Assembly: GCA_041395625.1 (NCBI GenBank)
Contig: JAWLAE010000002.1
Span: forward strand, 806,001 to 870,000
DNA from: CADEED01 sp041395625
Lineage (GTDB): Bacteria > Pseudomonadota > Gammaproteobacteria > Steroidobacterales > Steroidobacteraceae
DNA: 64,000 nucleotides
Direction of reading: 5' to 3'
Below are positions 15,067-23,057 of this stretch, piece after piece (the first letter of the stretch is position 1; every line of letters begins with the position of its first letter). Position numbers and translations under genes: made by a program. A model generated the notes under the pieces. The model had not been told where the DNA came from. It made no database searches and saw nothing but the letters and a program-made list of their open reading frames with translations.

Positions 15067-17057
15067 TGACCCACTCCGCGATGACCGCCGCCAGCACGCT
15101 GAACGAACTGTTTGTCGCCAATCGCAAAGTTGCCCGCAGTATCTGTTACGTCGAAGGCGAGAACAGCGAGCGGTCGGTCAGCTTTGCGGAGCTGTATGAC
15201 CGCGCACTCGGCATCCTGCATCATCTGCAGTCCCTGGGCGCAGGCCCGGGCGACAAGCTCATTCTCTACATCGCCAACAATGAGCAGTTCATCGATGCGT
15301 TCTGCGGTGCCATTCTCGGCGGTATCGTTCCGGTGCCCGTGGCCCTAGGCATCAGCGACGAACACAAGCTGAAGCTGATCCGGATCGCACGCAAGCTCGG
15401 ACAGCCGTACCTTTACACGGATCGCAAGACCTTGGAGCGGATCACGGGCTTCGCCGGCGGTGGCGATGATGCGGCGGTGATTGCCGGCCTCAAAACGCGC
15501 GTGTTTCTGGTCGACACGCTCGAGGACATCGCCACGCCGGGCATGCCGCACACGGCACAGCCTGACGACACGGCGTTCATCCAGTTCTCGTCCGGCTCCA
15601 CGAGCGAGCCGAAGGGCATCGTCCTCACCCATCGCAACATTCTCACGAACGCGCGCGGCGCGGGCGAGGCTGCCGCCTTCAGTGAGAACGACATCACCCT
15701 GTCCTGGATGCCGTTGACCCATGACATGGGTCTGATCGGCATGTTCATCATGATGTATGCGCATCGCATGCAGCTCAACATCATGCCGACCGAAGTCTTC
15801 GTGCGGCGGCCCTTGCTGTGGATGCAGGTGGCGGCGCGCAAGCACGTTACGATCACGCCCTCGCCCAATTTCGGCTTTCGCCACTACCTCAAGGTGCTGG
15901 GCGATCGCAGCGTGGGCGATCTGGACCTGTCGAGCATTCGGCTGCTGTTCAACGGCGCCGAGCCCATCTCGGCGAGTCTGGCGCGCGAGTTCGTCGCGCG
16001 GCTGCAGCCTGCTCGACTTGCACCGCAGGCGATGTATCCCGTCTATGGACTGGCCGAAGCGACCCTGGCGGTCAGTTTTCCACAGCTCGGCGCGTCACTC
16101 AGTTCACTGACACTCGATCGGCACCAATTGTCAGTCGGTAACGCCGCGCGTGACGTTGCAGCGAACGGCCCTGACGCGGCAGAGTTCGTCGCTGTCGGGC
16201 AGCCCATTCCTTACTGCCACGTGCGGATAGCGGGCGACGACGATCGCGCGCTGCCCGACGGGCAGGTTGGACACATTCAGATCCGTGGTGACAACGTCAC
16301 TGGTGGCTACTTCGAGAATCCGACCGCGAATGCGGCGGGCTTCACGGCCGATGGCTGGTTGCGCACGGGCGATCTCGGTCTGCTGCGTACCGGGCTGCTG
16401 TACATCACCGGCCGCGCCAAAGAGATCATTTTCGTCAATGGACAGAATTATTACCCGCACGATCTCGAGAGCATCGCCTACCAGGCCGAGGGGCTCGAGC
16501 TGGGCAAGGTCGTCGCTGCCGGGCTACGTCCATCGGGCGCCAGCACCGACGAACTGACGCTGTTCATCCTGCATCGCGGTGAGATGCAGGATTTCCTGCC
16601 GGTCGCAATGGCCGCAGCGCGACTCGTCAATGAGCACACTGGTCTTGAAGTGGCCCACGTCGTGCCGGTGCGCCGGATCCCCAAGACCACCAGCGGCAAA
16701 ATCCAGCGCCATCTGCTCGAGCAGGCCTATCTCGACGGCGAGTTTGCGACCGACCTGGCCGAACTGACGGCCCTACGCGCGCAGCTGCTCGCCGCCGGTG
16801 GCAATGGCGGCGCCAGTAGTCAGATCGAAACCAAGCTCAAGGAAATCTGCGACACGGCGCTCGAACGCAGCATGGGCGTGGATGACAATTTGTTCGACCT
16901 TGGTGCAAGTTCGCTCAAGCTGATCGAAATCCACGAAAAGATCGACGAGGAATATCCCGGGCAGGTAGACCTGACCGAACTCTTCGACTTCCCGACGATT
17001 GCCGAGCTGGCGCGCCATCTCGAAGGCAAGCTGGCCGCGGTGGCGGCGACGCGTTAG
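15066..17057 (+). CDS. Fatty-acyl-AMP ligase fused to a C-terminal acyl carrier domain
   Basis: A 663-residue two-domain protein. The N-terminal adenylation domain (about 10-560) has QFSSGSTSEPKGIVLTH (P-loop), WMPLTHDMGLIG, YGLAEAT, WLRTGDLG and TTSGKIQRHL with the A10-type lysine. The WMPLxHDMGLIG pattern and overall fit are those of FAAL and polyketide-loading ligases. The C-terminal carrier domain (about 580-655) has DNLFDLGASSLKLIEIH, with Ser616 expected to carry phosphopantetheine. The protein should activate a carboxylic acid as acyl-AMP and load it onto its own carrier. ATG 15066 overlaps the P450 stop by one base. No polyketide synthase or thioesterase lies nearby, so the acceptor and final product are unknown. 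Confidence 0.92.
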   Translation: MTHSAMTAASTLNELFVANRKVARSICYVEGENSERSVSFAELYDRALGILHHLQSLGAGPGDKLILYIANNEQFIDAFCGAILGGIVPVPVALGISDEHKLKLIRIARKLGQPYLYTDRKTLERITGFAGGGDDAAVIAGLKTRVFLVDTLEDIATPGMPHTAQPDDTAFIQFSSGSTSEPKGIVLTHRNILTNARGAGEAAAFSENDITLSWMPLTHDMGLIGMFIMMYAHRMQLNIMPTEVFVRRPLLWMQVAARKHVTITPSPNFGFRHYLKVLGDRSVGDLDLSSIRLLFNGAEPISASLAREFVARLQPARLAPQAMYPVYGLAEATLAVSFPQLGASLSSLTLDRHQLSVGNAARDVAANGPDAAEFVAVGQPIPYCHVRIAGDDDRALPDGQVGHIQIRGDNVTGGYFENPTANAAGFTADGWLRTGDLGLLRTGLLYITGRAKEIIFVNGQNYYPHDLESIAYQAEGLELGKVVAAGLRPSGASTDELTLFILHRGEMQDFLPVAMAAARLVNEHTGLEVAHVVPVRRIPKTTSGKIQRHLLEQAYLDGEFATDLAELTALRAQLLAAGGNGGASSQIETKLKEICDTALERSMGVDDNLFDLGASSLKLIEIHEKIDEEYPGQVDLTELFDFPTIAELARHLEGKLAAVAATR

Positions 17058-17173
17058 GGCAGGTTGCACCGGACGCCGAGGTCAGCGACGCGCCGCCAGT
17101 ACATCACCAGTGCAATGACCACGGTCAGCAACACCAATGCCGCGTACGGCAGCAGTATCGCGGCAGTCGACAT
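17054..17173 (-). CDS. Small single-helix membrane ORF, perhaps a MAPEG-type fragment
   Basis: A 39-codon frame (ATG at 17173, stop at 17054-17056) encodes MSTAAILLPYAALVLLTVVI and then ALVMYWRRVADLG. It is a strongly hydrophobic helix followed by an Arg-rich turn, resembling the first helix of MAPEG-superfamily proteins but ending straight after it. GAGAGG lies about ten bases upstream of the ATG. It overlaps the end of the acyl-AMP ligase gene by four bases, convergently. It may be a small membrane protein or the decayed start of a longer one. Confidence 0.35.
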   Translation of the reverse strand: MSTAAILLPYAALVLLTVVIALVMYWRRVADLGVRCNLP

Positions 17174-17315
17174 TGACCGTTACCTCTCGTGTGTCGTTCT
17201 CGGCTTTGACCAGTGCTGCCTGACTACGATCCCACAGCTCGACGCCCACTACCAGCGCCAGCAACAGCAGGAGCGGAACCAGGACACTCGACAGAGGGCG
17301 TGTGAATACGAACAT
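17082..17315 (-). CDS. Small N-anchored membrane ORF overlapping the previous one
   Basis: A 77-codon minus-strand frame whose first 45 residues look real: MFVFTRPLSSVLVPLLLLLA, a long helix, then WDRSQAALVKAEND, typical of a small protein anchored by its N-terminus. The last 30 residues run through the neighbouring ORF in another frame and look non-coding, so either the frame is shifted or the ORF is chance. GGTGG is present just upstream of the ATG. It is divergent from the LysR gene and could be a target of it. Confidence 0.3.
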   Translation of the reverse strand: MFVFTRPLSSVLVPLLLLLALVVGVELWDRSQAALVKAENDTREVTVNVDCRDTAAVRGIGVADRGHCTGDVLAARR

Positions 17316-17362
17316 CGTGCGCCACCATAAGGCAATCGCTGTTCTGGATATACGGCATAAAG

Positions 17363-17393
17363 GAATATTCTTTATTCGTATATTCGATACAAT
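17363..17393 (+). promoter_or_regulatory. AT-rich operator/promoter block in front of LysR
   Basis: This AT-rich block stands out in the GC-rich region. It holds the palindrome GAATATTC (17363-17370), the inverted repeat GTAT-N5-ATAC (17378-17390) and a -10-like TACAAT (17388-17393) that ends six bases before the LysR ATG. This is the expected place for LysR autoregulation. There is no good -35 element. Confidence 0.4.
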
Positions 17394-17399
17394 CTGTCC

Positions 17400-18341
17400 A
17401 TGGACCAGTTGCGTGCGATGCGCGTGTTCGTACGCGTAGCCGATGCCCGCTCGTTCGCCGCGGCGGCCGAGGCGCTGCAATGCTCGCGCGCTGTGGTCAG
17501 TACGCTCGTAGCGCAACTGGAGGGGCATCTCGGCGCACGTCTGCTGCATCGCACCACCCGCCGTGTCTCGCTGGCACCGGACGGGATCGAGTATCGGGAA
17601 CAGTGCCAGCGGATTCTGGCGGCACTGGATGCGGCGGATCGGTCAGTACGTGGTGCGCGGGAGCGCCCCAAGGGCCGGCTACGCGTCGACGTTCCGTACG
17701 CTTTCGGCCGCTATCTGCTCACCCCTGCCCTGCCGGCGTTCCGCGAACGCTATCCGGAGCTCGCGCTCGACATCAGCTTCAGCGACCGCTTCGTCGATCT
17801 GGAGGCGGAAGGAATCGACGTCGCGCTGCGCGGCGGCGTCAAGCACGACGCGCGCCTGATCGCGCGCAAGATTGTCGACTCGCGGCGTGTCACCTGCGCC
17901 GCCCCGCAGTACCTCGCCGCGGCCGGTACGCCGCGCAAGCCCGCGGATCTCGCCGACCATCGGCTGGTTGGCTACCAGGCTGGTCGCACGGCCCGCTCGA
18001 GCGAATGGCAGTTTCGGGACGGCACTACTGTCCGTCGGCTCAGGCTGCCGTTTGCCCTGACCTTCAATGCGGCCGAGGCGCCGATCATCTCCGCGCTCGA
18101 AGGCGCAGGCATCATTCAGACGGTGGACCTGCTGGTGGCAGGCTTGTTAGCCGATGGCAAGCTGGTGGAGGTACTGGCGGAGTATGCGTCGCAGGGTCCG
18201 CCGCTCAGTGTCGTCTACCCACCCTCGAACCACAACAACGCCAAGGTGAAGGTGTTCGCGGAGTTCGCGACCGAACTGATGCAGAAATGGCAGCGCCGCT
18301 CGCAGTCGCGCGGTACGACGCGGCCTGCCACGGCGGACTGA
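17400..18341 (+). CDS. LysR-family transcriptional regulator
   Basis: A 313-residue regulator with an N-terminal winged helix-turn-helix (about 1-60; RSFAAAAEALQCSRAVVSTL recognition region, then GARLLHRTTRRVSLAPDG) and a LysR substrate-binding domain (about 88-300). It belongs to the group with a short hinge and a GRLRVDVP opening to the effector domain. The ATG at 17400 has no ribosome site but sits six bases after a TACAAT, so the transcript may be leaderless. Its target is not evident: divergent small membrane ORFs lie upstream and a convergent acyltransferase gene lies downstream. Confidence 0.9.
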   Translation: MDQLRAMRVFVRVADARSFAAAAEALQCSRAVVSTLVAQLEGHLGARLLHRTTRRVSLAPDGIEYREQCQRILAALDAADRSVRGARERPKGRLRVDVPYAFGRYLLTPALPAFRERYPELALDISFSDRFVDLEAEGIDVALRGGVKHDARLIARKIVDSRRVTCAAPQYLAAAGTPRKPADLADHRLVGYQAGRTARSSEWQFRDGTTVRRLRLPFALTFNAAEAPIISALEGAGIIQTVDLLVAGLLADGKLVEVLAEYASQGPPLSVVYPPSNHNNAKVKVFAEFATELMQKWQRRSQSRGTTRPATAD

Positions 18342-18359
18342 CGACCAGCGCGCGCCCTG

Positions 18360-19253
18360 CTAGCCTGAGCCGTACAGGGGCTTTTTCAGTTTCCAACGCT
18401 TGTGCGACCACGGCCAGTCGGGTGGCGCGGCGCGGATCTGCTGCTCTACCAACTTCGCATAGCGCTCGGTGAACACTCCTTTCTCGAGACGCTCGCCGGC
18501 AGCCGCCAGCGGTCGCAGCGTCATCTCGTAGTGACCGCGTGACACGCGTCGCAACTCGATGAAGAGCGCCGCATAGTGTGTCGCTCGCACGATCTCCTCG
18601 GCCCCAAGAAAGAAGGCCGAGTCACGGTTGAGGAACCGCAGCCAGTGTTTGCGTTCGCTGTTCACTGGTTCTTGATCCGCCACCATTGCGATGACGCGTG
18701 GCACATTGCGGCGCTTGATGATGTCGGCGAGCATCGTATCGGCCGGCACCAACCGCGCACCGAAACGCGTGCGGATCTTCAGCATCTCGCGCTCGGCCCA
18801 GCTGTCGACCAGCGGCTTGTAGGCCGCATCCAGCGGCTGGTCCAGCTGTGCGCTGAACGACAACAACATCCACTCCCAGTTGCATTGATGCGCCGCGACG
18901 CACAGCACTGGCTTGCCTCTTGCTAACAATTCATGCAGTACGTCGAGATTCGTGATACGTACGCGCGCCGTAATCTCGGCGCGCGACAGCTGCGCCGACT
19001 TGATGATCTCGACCAGCATGTCGGCGAAGCCGCGGTAGTAGTCTCGAATCACGCCACGCAGGGCGGCCTCGTCGAGGTCCGGGAATGCGATACGCAGGTT
19101 GGCTTCGACGACATGCCGTCGATAGGGAAACACCCGGTCGGCCATGAACGCCAGCAAGCGCGCGAACGCATACAGCCAGGCGAGCGGAATGCCCGCCAGT
19201 GCGCGGACCCACCAAGCCGAGCGAACATGATCAGGCGTCGGTATTGCGGTCAT
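18360..19253 (-). CDS. LpxL/HtrB-family Kdo2-lipid A (late) acyltransferase
   Basis: A 297-residue inner-membrane-associated acyltransferase with one N-terminal hydrophobic segment. AAHQCNWEWM provides the family's H-x-x-x-x-(D/E) catalytic pair; VADQEP and FFLGAEEIVRATHYAALFIEL correspond to the other conserved blocks, and LVEQQIRAAPPDWPWSHKRWK is typical of the C-terminus. The family adds secondary acyl chains to lipid A or, in some members, to other glycolipids. A longer frame to 19298 runs into the tRNA gene, so ATG 19253 is the true start, only six bases beyond the tRNA CCA end. It is probably read through from the tRNA promoter. Confidence 0.88.
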   Translation of the reverse strand: MTAIPTPDHVRSAWWVRALAGIPLAWLYAFARLLAFMADRVFPYRRHVVEANLRIAFPDLDEAALRGVIRDYYRGFADMLVEIIKSAQLSRAEITARVRITNLDVLHELLARGKPVLCVAAHQCNWEWMLLSFSAQLDQPLDAAYKPLVDSWAEREMLKIRTRFGARLVPADTMLADIIKRRNVPRVIAMVADQEPVNSERKHWLRFLNRDSAFFLGAEEIVRATHYAALFIELRRVSRGHYEMTLRPLAAAGERLEKGVFTERYAKLVEQQIRAAPPDWPWSHKRWKLKKPLYGSG

Positions 19254-19259
19254 GGAAAA

Positions 19260-19335
19260 TGGTGCCGGAGAGAGGAGTCGAACCTCCGACCCGCGCATTA
19301 CGAATGCGCTGCTCTACCAACTGAGCTACCCCGGC
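19260..19335 (-). tRNA. tRNA-Thr (anticodon CGT)
   Basis: The minus strand reads GCCGGGGTAGCTCAGTTGGT... with a full cloverleaf. The acceptor stem GCCGGGG pairs with CTCCGGC (one G-U), the anticodon stem GCGCA/TGCGC encloses TTCGTAA (anticodon CGT, reading ACG), and the T arm contains GGTTCGACTCC. The discriminator is A and CCA is encoded (19260-19262). TTTT follows directly, then the acyltransferase ATG. Confidence 0.97.
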
Positions 19336-19347
19336 AGAAGGGGCGGC

Positions 19348-19376
19348 ATTCTAGTCGGCCACAGGGAGCGGCGCAA
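19348..19376 (-). promoter_or_regulatory. Sigma70-like promoter of tRNA-Thr
   Basis: On the minus strand: TTGCGC (19376-19371), 17-base spacer, TAGAAT (19353-19348). Transcription would begin near 19341, about six bases before the tRNA. The -35 directly abuts the stop codon of the MFS gene. Confidence 0.6.
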
Positions 19377-20624
19377 TCATTGCGCGAGCCGGCGCTGCAC
19401 CTCGTCCACATCGAGCCCGGAAGGCAGCGGTTTCAGGAACAGGTACAGGAATGCCGCCGCGAGCAGCGGCAACGCGCCGCCGCAGAACATCGCGAAGTCC
19501 CAGCCGCGCGTGTCGGCCAGCCAGCCGATCAGCGCTGGTCCGCTCGCCTGGCCCAGCGTACCCGCGAGCGAACTGCTGAAGGCGATCCCGGTGGCTCGCA
19601 GCCGGGTCGGAAAGAGCTCGGCGATATAGGCGAATTTCACCGCCGCGGTGCCAAGCAGGAAGATCGCCATGACCGAGAACGCCACCAGACTCTGTGCGTA
19701 GCTCTCGGACAGCCACAGGAATACCATGAAGAACAGGCTACCGAGCAACGTCCAGATGATCGTCGTCGTGCGGCGAGTCAGATAGAACTCGCCCACCCAG
19801 GCCGCAGCCAAGTAGCCGACCAGGCCTATCAAGTTGCTCAGGCCCACCAGCGTGGCGGTTCCTGCGATCTCGAAGCCGCGCTCTTCGTGGAAGTAAGTAG
19901 GCGCGAATATGAATGCGCCTCCATAGGCCACGACGAAGAAGTACTGCGCGAAAAACAACGTCAGCGTGCGCCGCCTCATACCGGGCACGAACAGTTCGCG
20001 GATGGACGCGCGCGATTCGTGCTCCTGCCGCGGTGCCAGCCGTGCCGACTCGCGCACTACCCGGCGAATGACGAAGACGAAGGGAATGCTGATCAGTCCC
20101 GTGAGAAACAGCACTCGCCAGCCATAGGACTGCAGCAGCAAGGCCGCTAACAACGATGCCAGGAACCAACCCACCGGATAGGCGATCTGCAGCAAGCCGG
20201 TCATCAACCCGCGGATCCGAGGCGGCGCCTCTTCCGCCACCAGCGCGCCAGTAGCGGGATATAGCAAGCCGCCGCAGGCGATGCTGCCAGCACGCGCCAC
20301 CGCGAGCGGCACGAGACTCGTCGCCACGGCATGCGCTGTGACGAACAGCGACGATGCGATGGTACCGAACATGATCATCGTGCGCCGGCCGTAGCGGTCG
20401 GCCAGCAATCCCAGCCACACCAGACCGAGACCGCCAACAGCGAACGCGACACCTGTCAACAAGCCGATCTCGGTGCGCGTTAGCCCGAATTCAGCACGGA
20501 TCAGCGGCAGCGCATAGCTCCATAACGCCAGATCCATCTGGCTGAGACCATAGGCGGCGAAGCTGACGAGCCACAGTCGGCGCGGGTAGCCACGCGTCAG
20601 CGCGATGACCTCGGCTGGTTTCAA
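19377..20624 (-). CDS. MFS transporter
   Basis: A 415-residue transporter with about 12 transmembrane helices in two halves. The loop 2-3 motif A is GLLADRYGRRTM, and a less conserved repeat occurs near FYLTRRTTT in the second half. The central cytoplasmic loop holds RQEHESRASIRELF. The fold looks like that of the sugar/organic-acid porters, but the substrate is not readable. The start appears to be TTG, seven bases after the stop of the Fur-family gene, with no strong ribosome site, so it is likely cotranscribed with and coupled to the regulator. That arrangement could mean metal- or heme-responsive control. Confidence 0.87.
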   Translation of the reverse strand: MKPAEVIALTRGYPRRLWLVSFAAYGLSQMDLALWSYALPLIRAEFGLTRTEIGLLTGVAFAVGGLGLVWLGLLADRYGRRTMIMFGTIASSLFVTAHAVATSLVPLAVARAGSIACGGLLYPATGALVAEEAPPRIRGLMTGLLQIAYPVGWFLASLLAALLLQSYGWRVLFLTGLISIPFVFVIRRVVRESARLAPRQEHESRASIRELFVPGMRRRTLTLFFAQYFFVVAYGGAFIFAPTYFHEERGFEIAGTATLVGLSNLIGLVGYLAAAWVGEFYLTRRTTTIIWTLLGSLFFMVFLWLSESYAQSLVAFSVMAIFLLGTAAVKFAYIAELFPTRLRATGIAFSSSLAGTLGQASGPALIGWLADTRGWDFAMFCGGALPLLAAAFLYLFLKPLPSGLDVDEVQRRLAQ

Positions 20625-20630
20625 ACCACG

Positions 20631-21065
20631 TTACTTGTTAGAAGTGCGGCGCAGCCGAATGGTCAGATCGACGCCGACGACTTCGTAGCCGGGCGGCGGC
20701 GTCGGGAAACTGCTGAAGCTGACCTGTCCTGCGTCGACGTCGCTCCAGGTACCACCATCGGTATCGTGAAAGTGGTAATGCGGGTGGGTATTGGAATCGA
20801 ACAGCGCGCGCTCATCGCCCGAGGCAACTTGCCTGATGAAGCCGTGCGCGGCGAGCAGATTGAGCGTGTTGTAGACCGTCGCCTTCGAAACCCGAGTGCC
20901 GGCCTGTTTGAGCGTGGCGATGATCTGCTCGGCCGTCAGGTGTTGCGGCGCTGCGAGCAGCAGTGCAGCGATGCGCAGGCGTTGCGCGGTGGGCCGCACG
21001 CCACGCGCGGCCAGACTTTCTGCGAGTCGGCTGCGATCGATCGGCGGCACGATCTGCGTGGTCAT
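20631..21065 (-). CDS. Fur-family metalloregulator, Irr-like, without cysteines
   Basis: A 144-residue Fur-superfamily repressor: a winged helix (about 15-85; GVRPTAQRLRIAALLL, HLTAEQIIATLK, VSKATVYNTLNLLAAHGFIRQV) then a dimerisation/metal domain with DSNTHPHYHFHDTDGG. It has no cysteine, so it lacks the structural CxxC zinc sites of Fur/Zur, and the His-rich HPHYHFHD loop recalls Irr/PerR-type regulators. Target metal or heme is not certain. ATG 21065 was chosen as the point where family similarity begins; the frame stays open to 21446. There is no ribosome site, but TATACT ends six bases before the ATG. The MFS gene follows seven bases after its stop. Confidence 0.88.
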   Translation of the reverse strand: MTTQIVPPIDRSRLAESLAARGVRPTAQRLRIAALLLAAPQHLTAEQIIATLKQAGTRVSKATVYNTLNLLAAHGFIRQVASGDERALFDSNTHPHYHFHDTDGGTWSDVDAGQVSFSSFPTPPPGYEVVGVDLTIRLRRTSNK

Positions 21066-21071
21066 CGGCAC

Positions 21072-21077
21072 AGTATA
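21072..21077 (-). promoter_or_regulatory. -10 element of the Fur-family gene, leaderless position
   Basis: TATACT on the minus strand, with six bases (GTGCCG) between it and the ATG at 21065, puts the expected transcription start on or next to the start codon. A weak TTGGCT lies 20 bases upstream of it. Confidence 0.4.
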
Positions 21078-21186
21078 GCGAACTGCTCGCGCGCAACAGC
21101 CAAATCCACGCATTTGCGCTCGATTCGCCCGACTCCAAGCGCCGCGATGCGCACGACAATCTGCCACAGCGGGCATGGAGGTCGCG

Positions 21187-21729
21187 ATGCGAGAGCTGAA
21201 TGAGCAGCGTGCTGGCCGCTGCGGCGGCGTAACACTGGTCGAATTGCTGGCGGCACTGGCCATACTCGCCATACTCGTGACGGTGGCTGTGCCCGGTTTC
21301 CGGCACATGAGCCGCCGCGCGGCGGTGCTGGTGGCAACGCACGATCTGATGAGCGCCCTGCATGCCACGCGTGCCGCCTCGATTACGCGCGGTCGACCCG
21401 GCGTCGTGTGCCTTACGGGGGCTGACAACGTCTGCCTGCGCAGCACCGCCGACAGCGCAATCGGCTACCAGGCCTGGATCGATCAGGGTGGATCTCTGAC
21501 GCGGCTCGACCCCGGCGATACGCTGCTGCTGCGTGCCCAGCTACCTGGCGAGCTGCAGCTGCGCGGCAGTCGCGCCAGTGTGACGTTCTGGCCGATCGCC
21601 CGCGCCGGCACCACCAACACCTTTTCCATCTGCGATCTGGCCACACTGGCACCGCCAGCGCAGGTGATCGTCAGCCAGTCGGGGCGACCCCGACTGGGCA
21701 CTAGCAGCCGAGCGGCCAATTGTGGCTAG
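21187..21729 (+). CDS. fimT: FimT/GspH-family type IV minor pilin
   Basis: A 180-residue prepilin. The N-terminus has a short charged leader, then CG/VTLVELLAALAILAILVTVA, i.e. the prepilin peptidase site (Gly before V, Glu at +5) and the hydrophobic helix. The globular part (GspH-like) ends with a cysteine pair. I chose ATG 21187 over the in-frame ATG 21175 because GGAGG sits five bases upstream of it. It is the first gene of the minor-pilin run and is divergent from the Fur-family gene, 121 bases away. Confidence 0.85.
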   Translation: MRELNEQRAGRCGGVTLVELLAALAILAILVTVAVPGFRHMSRRAAVLVATHDLMSALHATRAASITRGRPGVVCLTGADNVCLRSTADSAIGYQAWIDQGGSLTRLDPGDTLLLRAQLPGELQLRGSRASVTFWPIARAGTTNTFSICDLATLAPPAQVIVSQSGRPRLGTSSRAANCG

Positions 21730-21894
21730 TCTGGCTATGCCTGCGCCGGCCCGGCATTCGCGCGTTTGCAGCATTTCACGGTCGTCGGCCGTGAGCTGCC
21801 GCTCGTCGGATCGACCGTCCTGCAGCGCTTCCAGGGCTACCCCATCGGCAGACATCAGGCAGACAATAGCTGTATGGGGAGTCAACCGTCATGC

Positions 21895-22521
21895 ATGCAT
21901 CCACACCGGCCGGCTAGGCAGCGACGCGGTGCGCAAGGCTTTACCTTGCTTGAGTTGATGTTCGCGATCGCCATCGCCGCCGTGATCATTGCGGTCGGGG
22001 CACCGAGTTTCACTGAATTCCGCCGCAACGCGCGGCTGACGAGTGTCGCCAACGACTTCCTGGCCGCTACTCAGCTGGCGCGCACCGAGGCGATCAAACG
22101 CCGCACCACGCTGTCGATCTGTCCGTCTGCCAGCGCCGGCAGTGCGGCGCCGGCCTGCGACGGCGCGGATTTCGGCGGCTGGATCGTTTTCGAGGACACG
22201 GACCGCAGCTGTACACGCGAGGCCGGCGAAGCGGTCGTCGGCGGCGAAGCGCCGATCAATGCTGCCGACGTGTCCGACAGCATGCGCGTCAACGCCCGCA
22301 GCAATGGCGCATGCGTGTCGATTGCCTCGACGGGATATGTGGATGATCGGGCTGCGCTGCCCTCGCTCACTCGGCTCGTCTACTGCGACGAACGCGGCAC
22401 GGCTGGTGTCGGCGGCTCCAATCGTGCCGATGCCCGGGCGCTCGCGCTCGATCCGAATGGCCGCGCACGTCTGACGCGCGAAGCGAACGTGATCGCGGCC
22501 TGGGGAATCGGCTGCCCATGA
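21895..22521 (+). CDS. Second FimT/GspH-family type IV minor pilin
   Basis: A 208-residue prepilin with the cleavage site GAQG/FTLLELMFAIAIAAVIIAVG and a GspH-type globular domain holding several cysteines (CPS, CDG, SCTRE, GACVS, YCDE, GCP), consistent with disulfides in the periplasm. The start is uncertain: ATG 21895 gives a 15-residue leader and ATG 21874 a 22-residue one; neither has a strong ribosome site. The stop overlaps pilV as ATGA. Two FimT-like genes in one run suggest distinct positions in the pilus tip complex. Confidence 0.85.
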   Translation: MHPHRPARQRRGAQGFTLLELMFAIAIAAVIIAVGAPSFTEFRRNARLTSVANDFLAATQLARTEAIKRRTTLSICPSASAGSAAPACDGADFGGWIVFEDTDRSCTREAGEAVVGGEAPINAADVSDSMRVNARSNGACVSIASTGYVDDRAALPSLTRLVYCDERGTAGVGGSNRADARALALDPNGRARLTREANVIAAWGIGCP

Positions 22522-23057
22522 CGGCCCCAGCAGCACGACAGTCCGGTGTCAGCATGGTCGAGTCGTTGGTCGCCCTGCTGGTGCTGTCCATCGGCTTGCT
22601 TGGTATCGCGGGTCTGTTCGTCGACAACGTCAAGAACAGTCGCACGGCGCTGCTGCGCACGCAGGCGATCAATCTCGTGAGCGACATGGCGGACCGCATC
22701 CGCGCGAACAGCAGCGCGCAGGCTGCCTACGATACGGCCACCTACGGCGGCGCACCGGCCAAGCATGCCTGCGCGCCCGACAACGCAGCGGGTGGCGGCA
22801 ATTGCAGCATCGCCGAGTTGGCAGAGGACGATCTGGGGCGCTGGGTCGACGCCGTGCGCGCCACCCTGCCCGGCACCACCGATGCCGATGCCGCAATGGT
22901 GGAGTACAACGCGCCGGCGAACCCCGGCCAGCCAGAGCAATACGTCATCACAGTGCGCTGGCTCGAGCCCGGTGCGACCGCCACCGACGACGACGCCACG
23001 GACGGCCGCTATCGATATCGCTCCACGGTAGTCATCATGCCGCGAGATCCCGTCTGA
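22518..23057 (+). CDS. pilV: Type IV pilus minor pilin PilV
   Basis: A 179-residue prepilin: leader MTAPAARQSG, then VSMVESLVALLVLSIGLLGIA, the typical PilV pattern (G/x-x-M-x-E with LVALLVLSIGLLG). The mature part has AINLVSDMADRIRAN, another PilV hallmark, and a cysteine pair. It forms part of the minor-pilin tip complex with PilW, PilX, FimT and PilY1 that primes pilus assembly. It overlaps the second FimT gene by ATGA and shares one base with pilW. Confidence 0.92.
   Translation: MTAPAARQSGVSMVESLVALLVLSIGLLGIAGLFVDNVKNSRTALLRTQAINLVSDMADRIRANSSAQAAYDTATYGGAPAKHACAPDNAAGGGNCSIAELAEDDLGRWVDAVRATLPGTTDADAAMVEYNAPANPGQPEQYVITVRWLEPGATATDDDATDGRYRYRSTVVIMPRDPV

Noticed and set aside
19254..19298. 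N-terminal extension of the LpxL-like protein
   Set aside because: The extra residues are the translated T arm and anticodon arm of tRNA-Thr, so the ATG at 19253 is the start.
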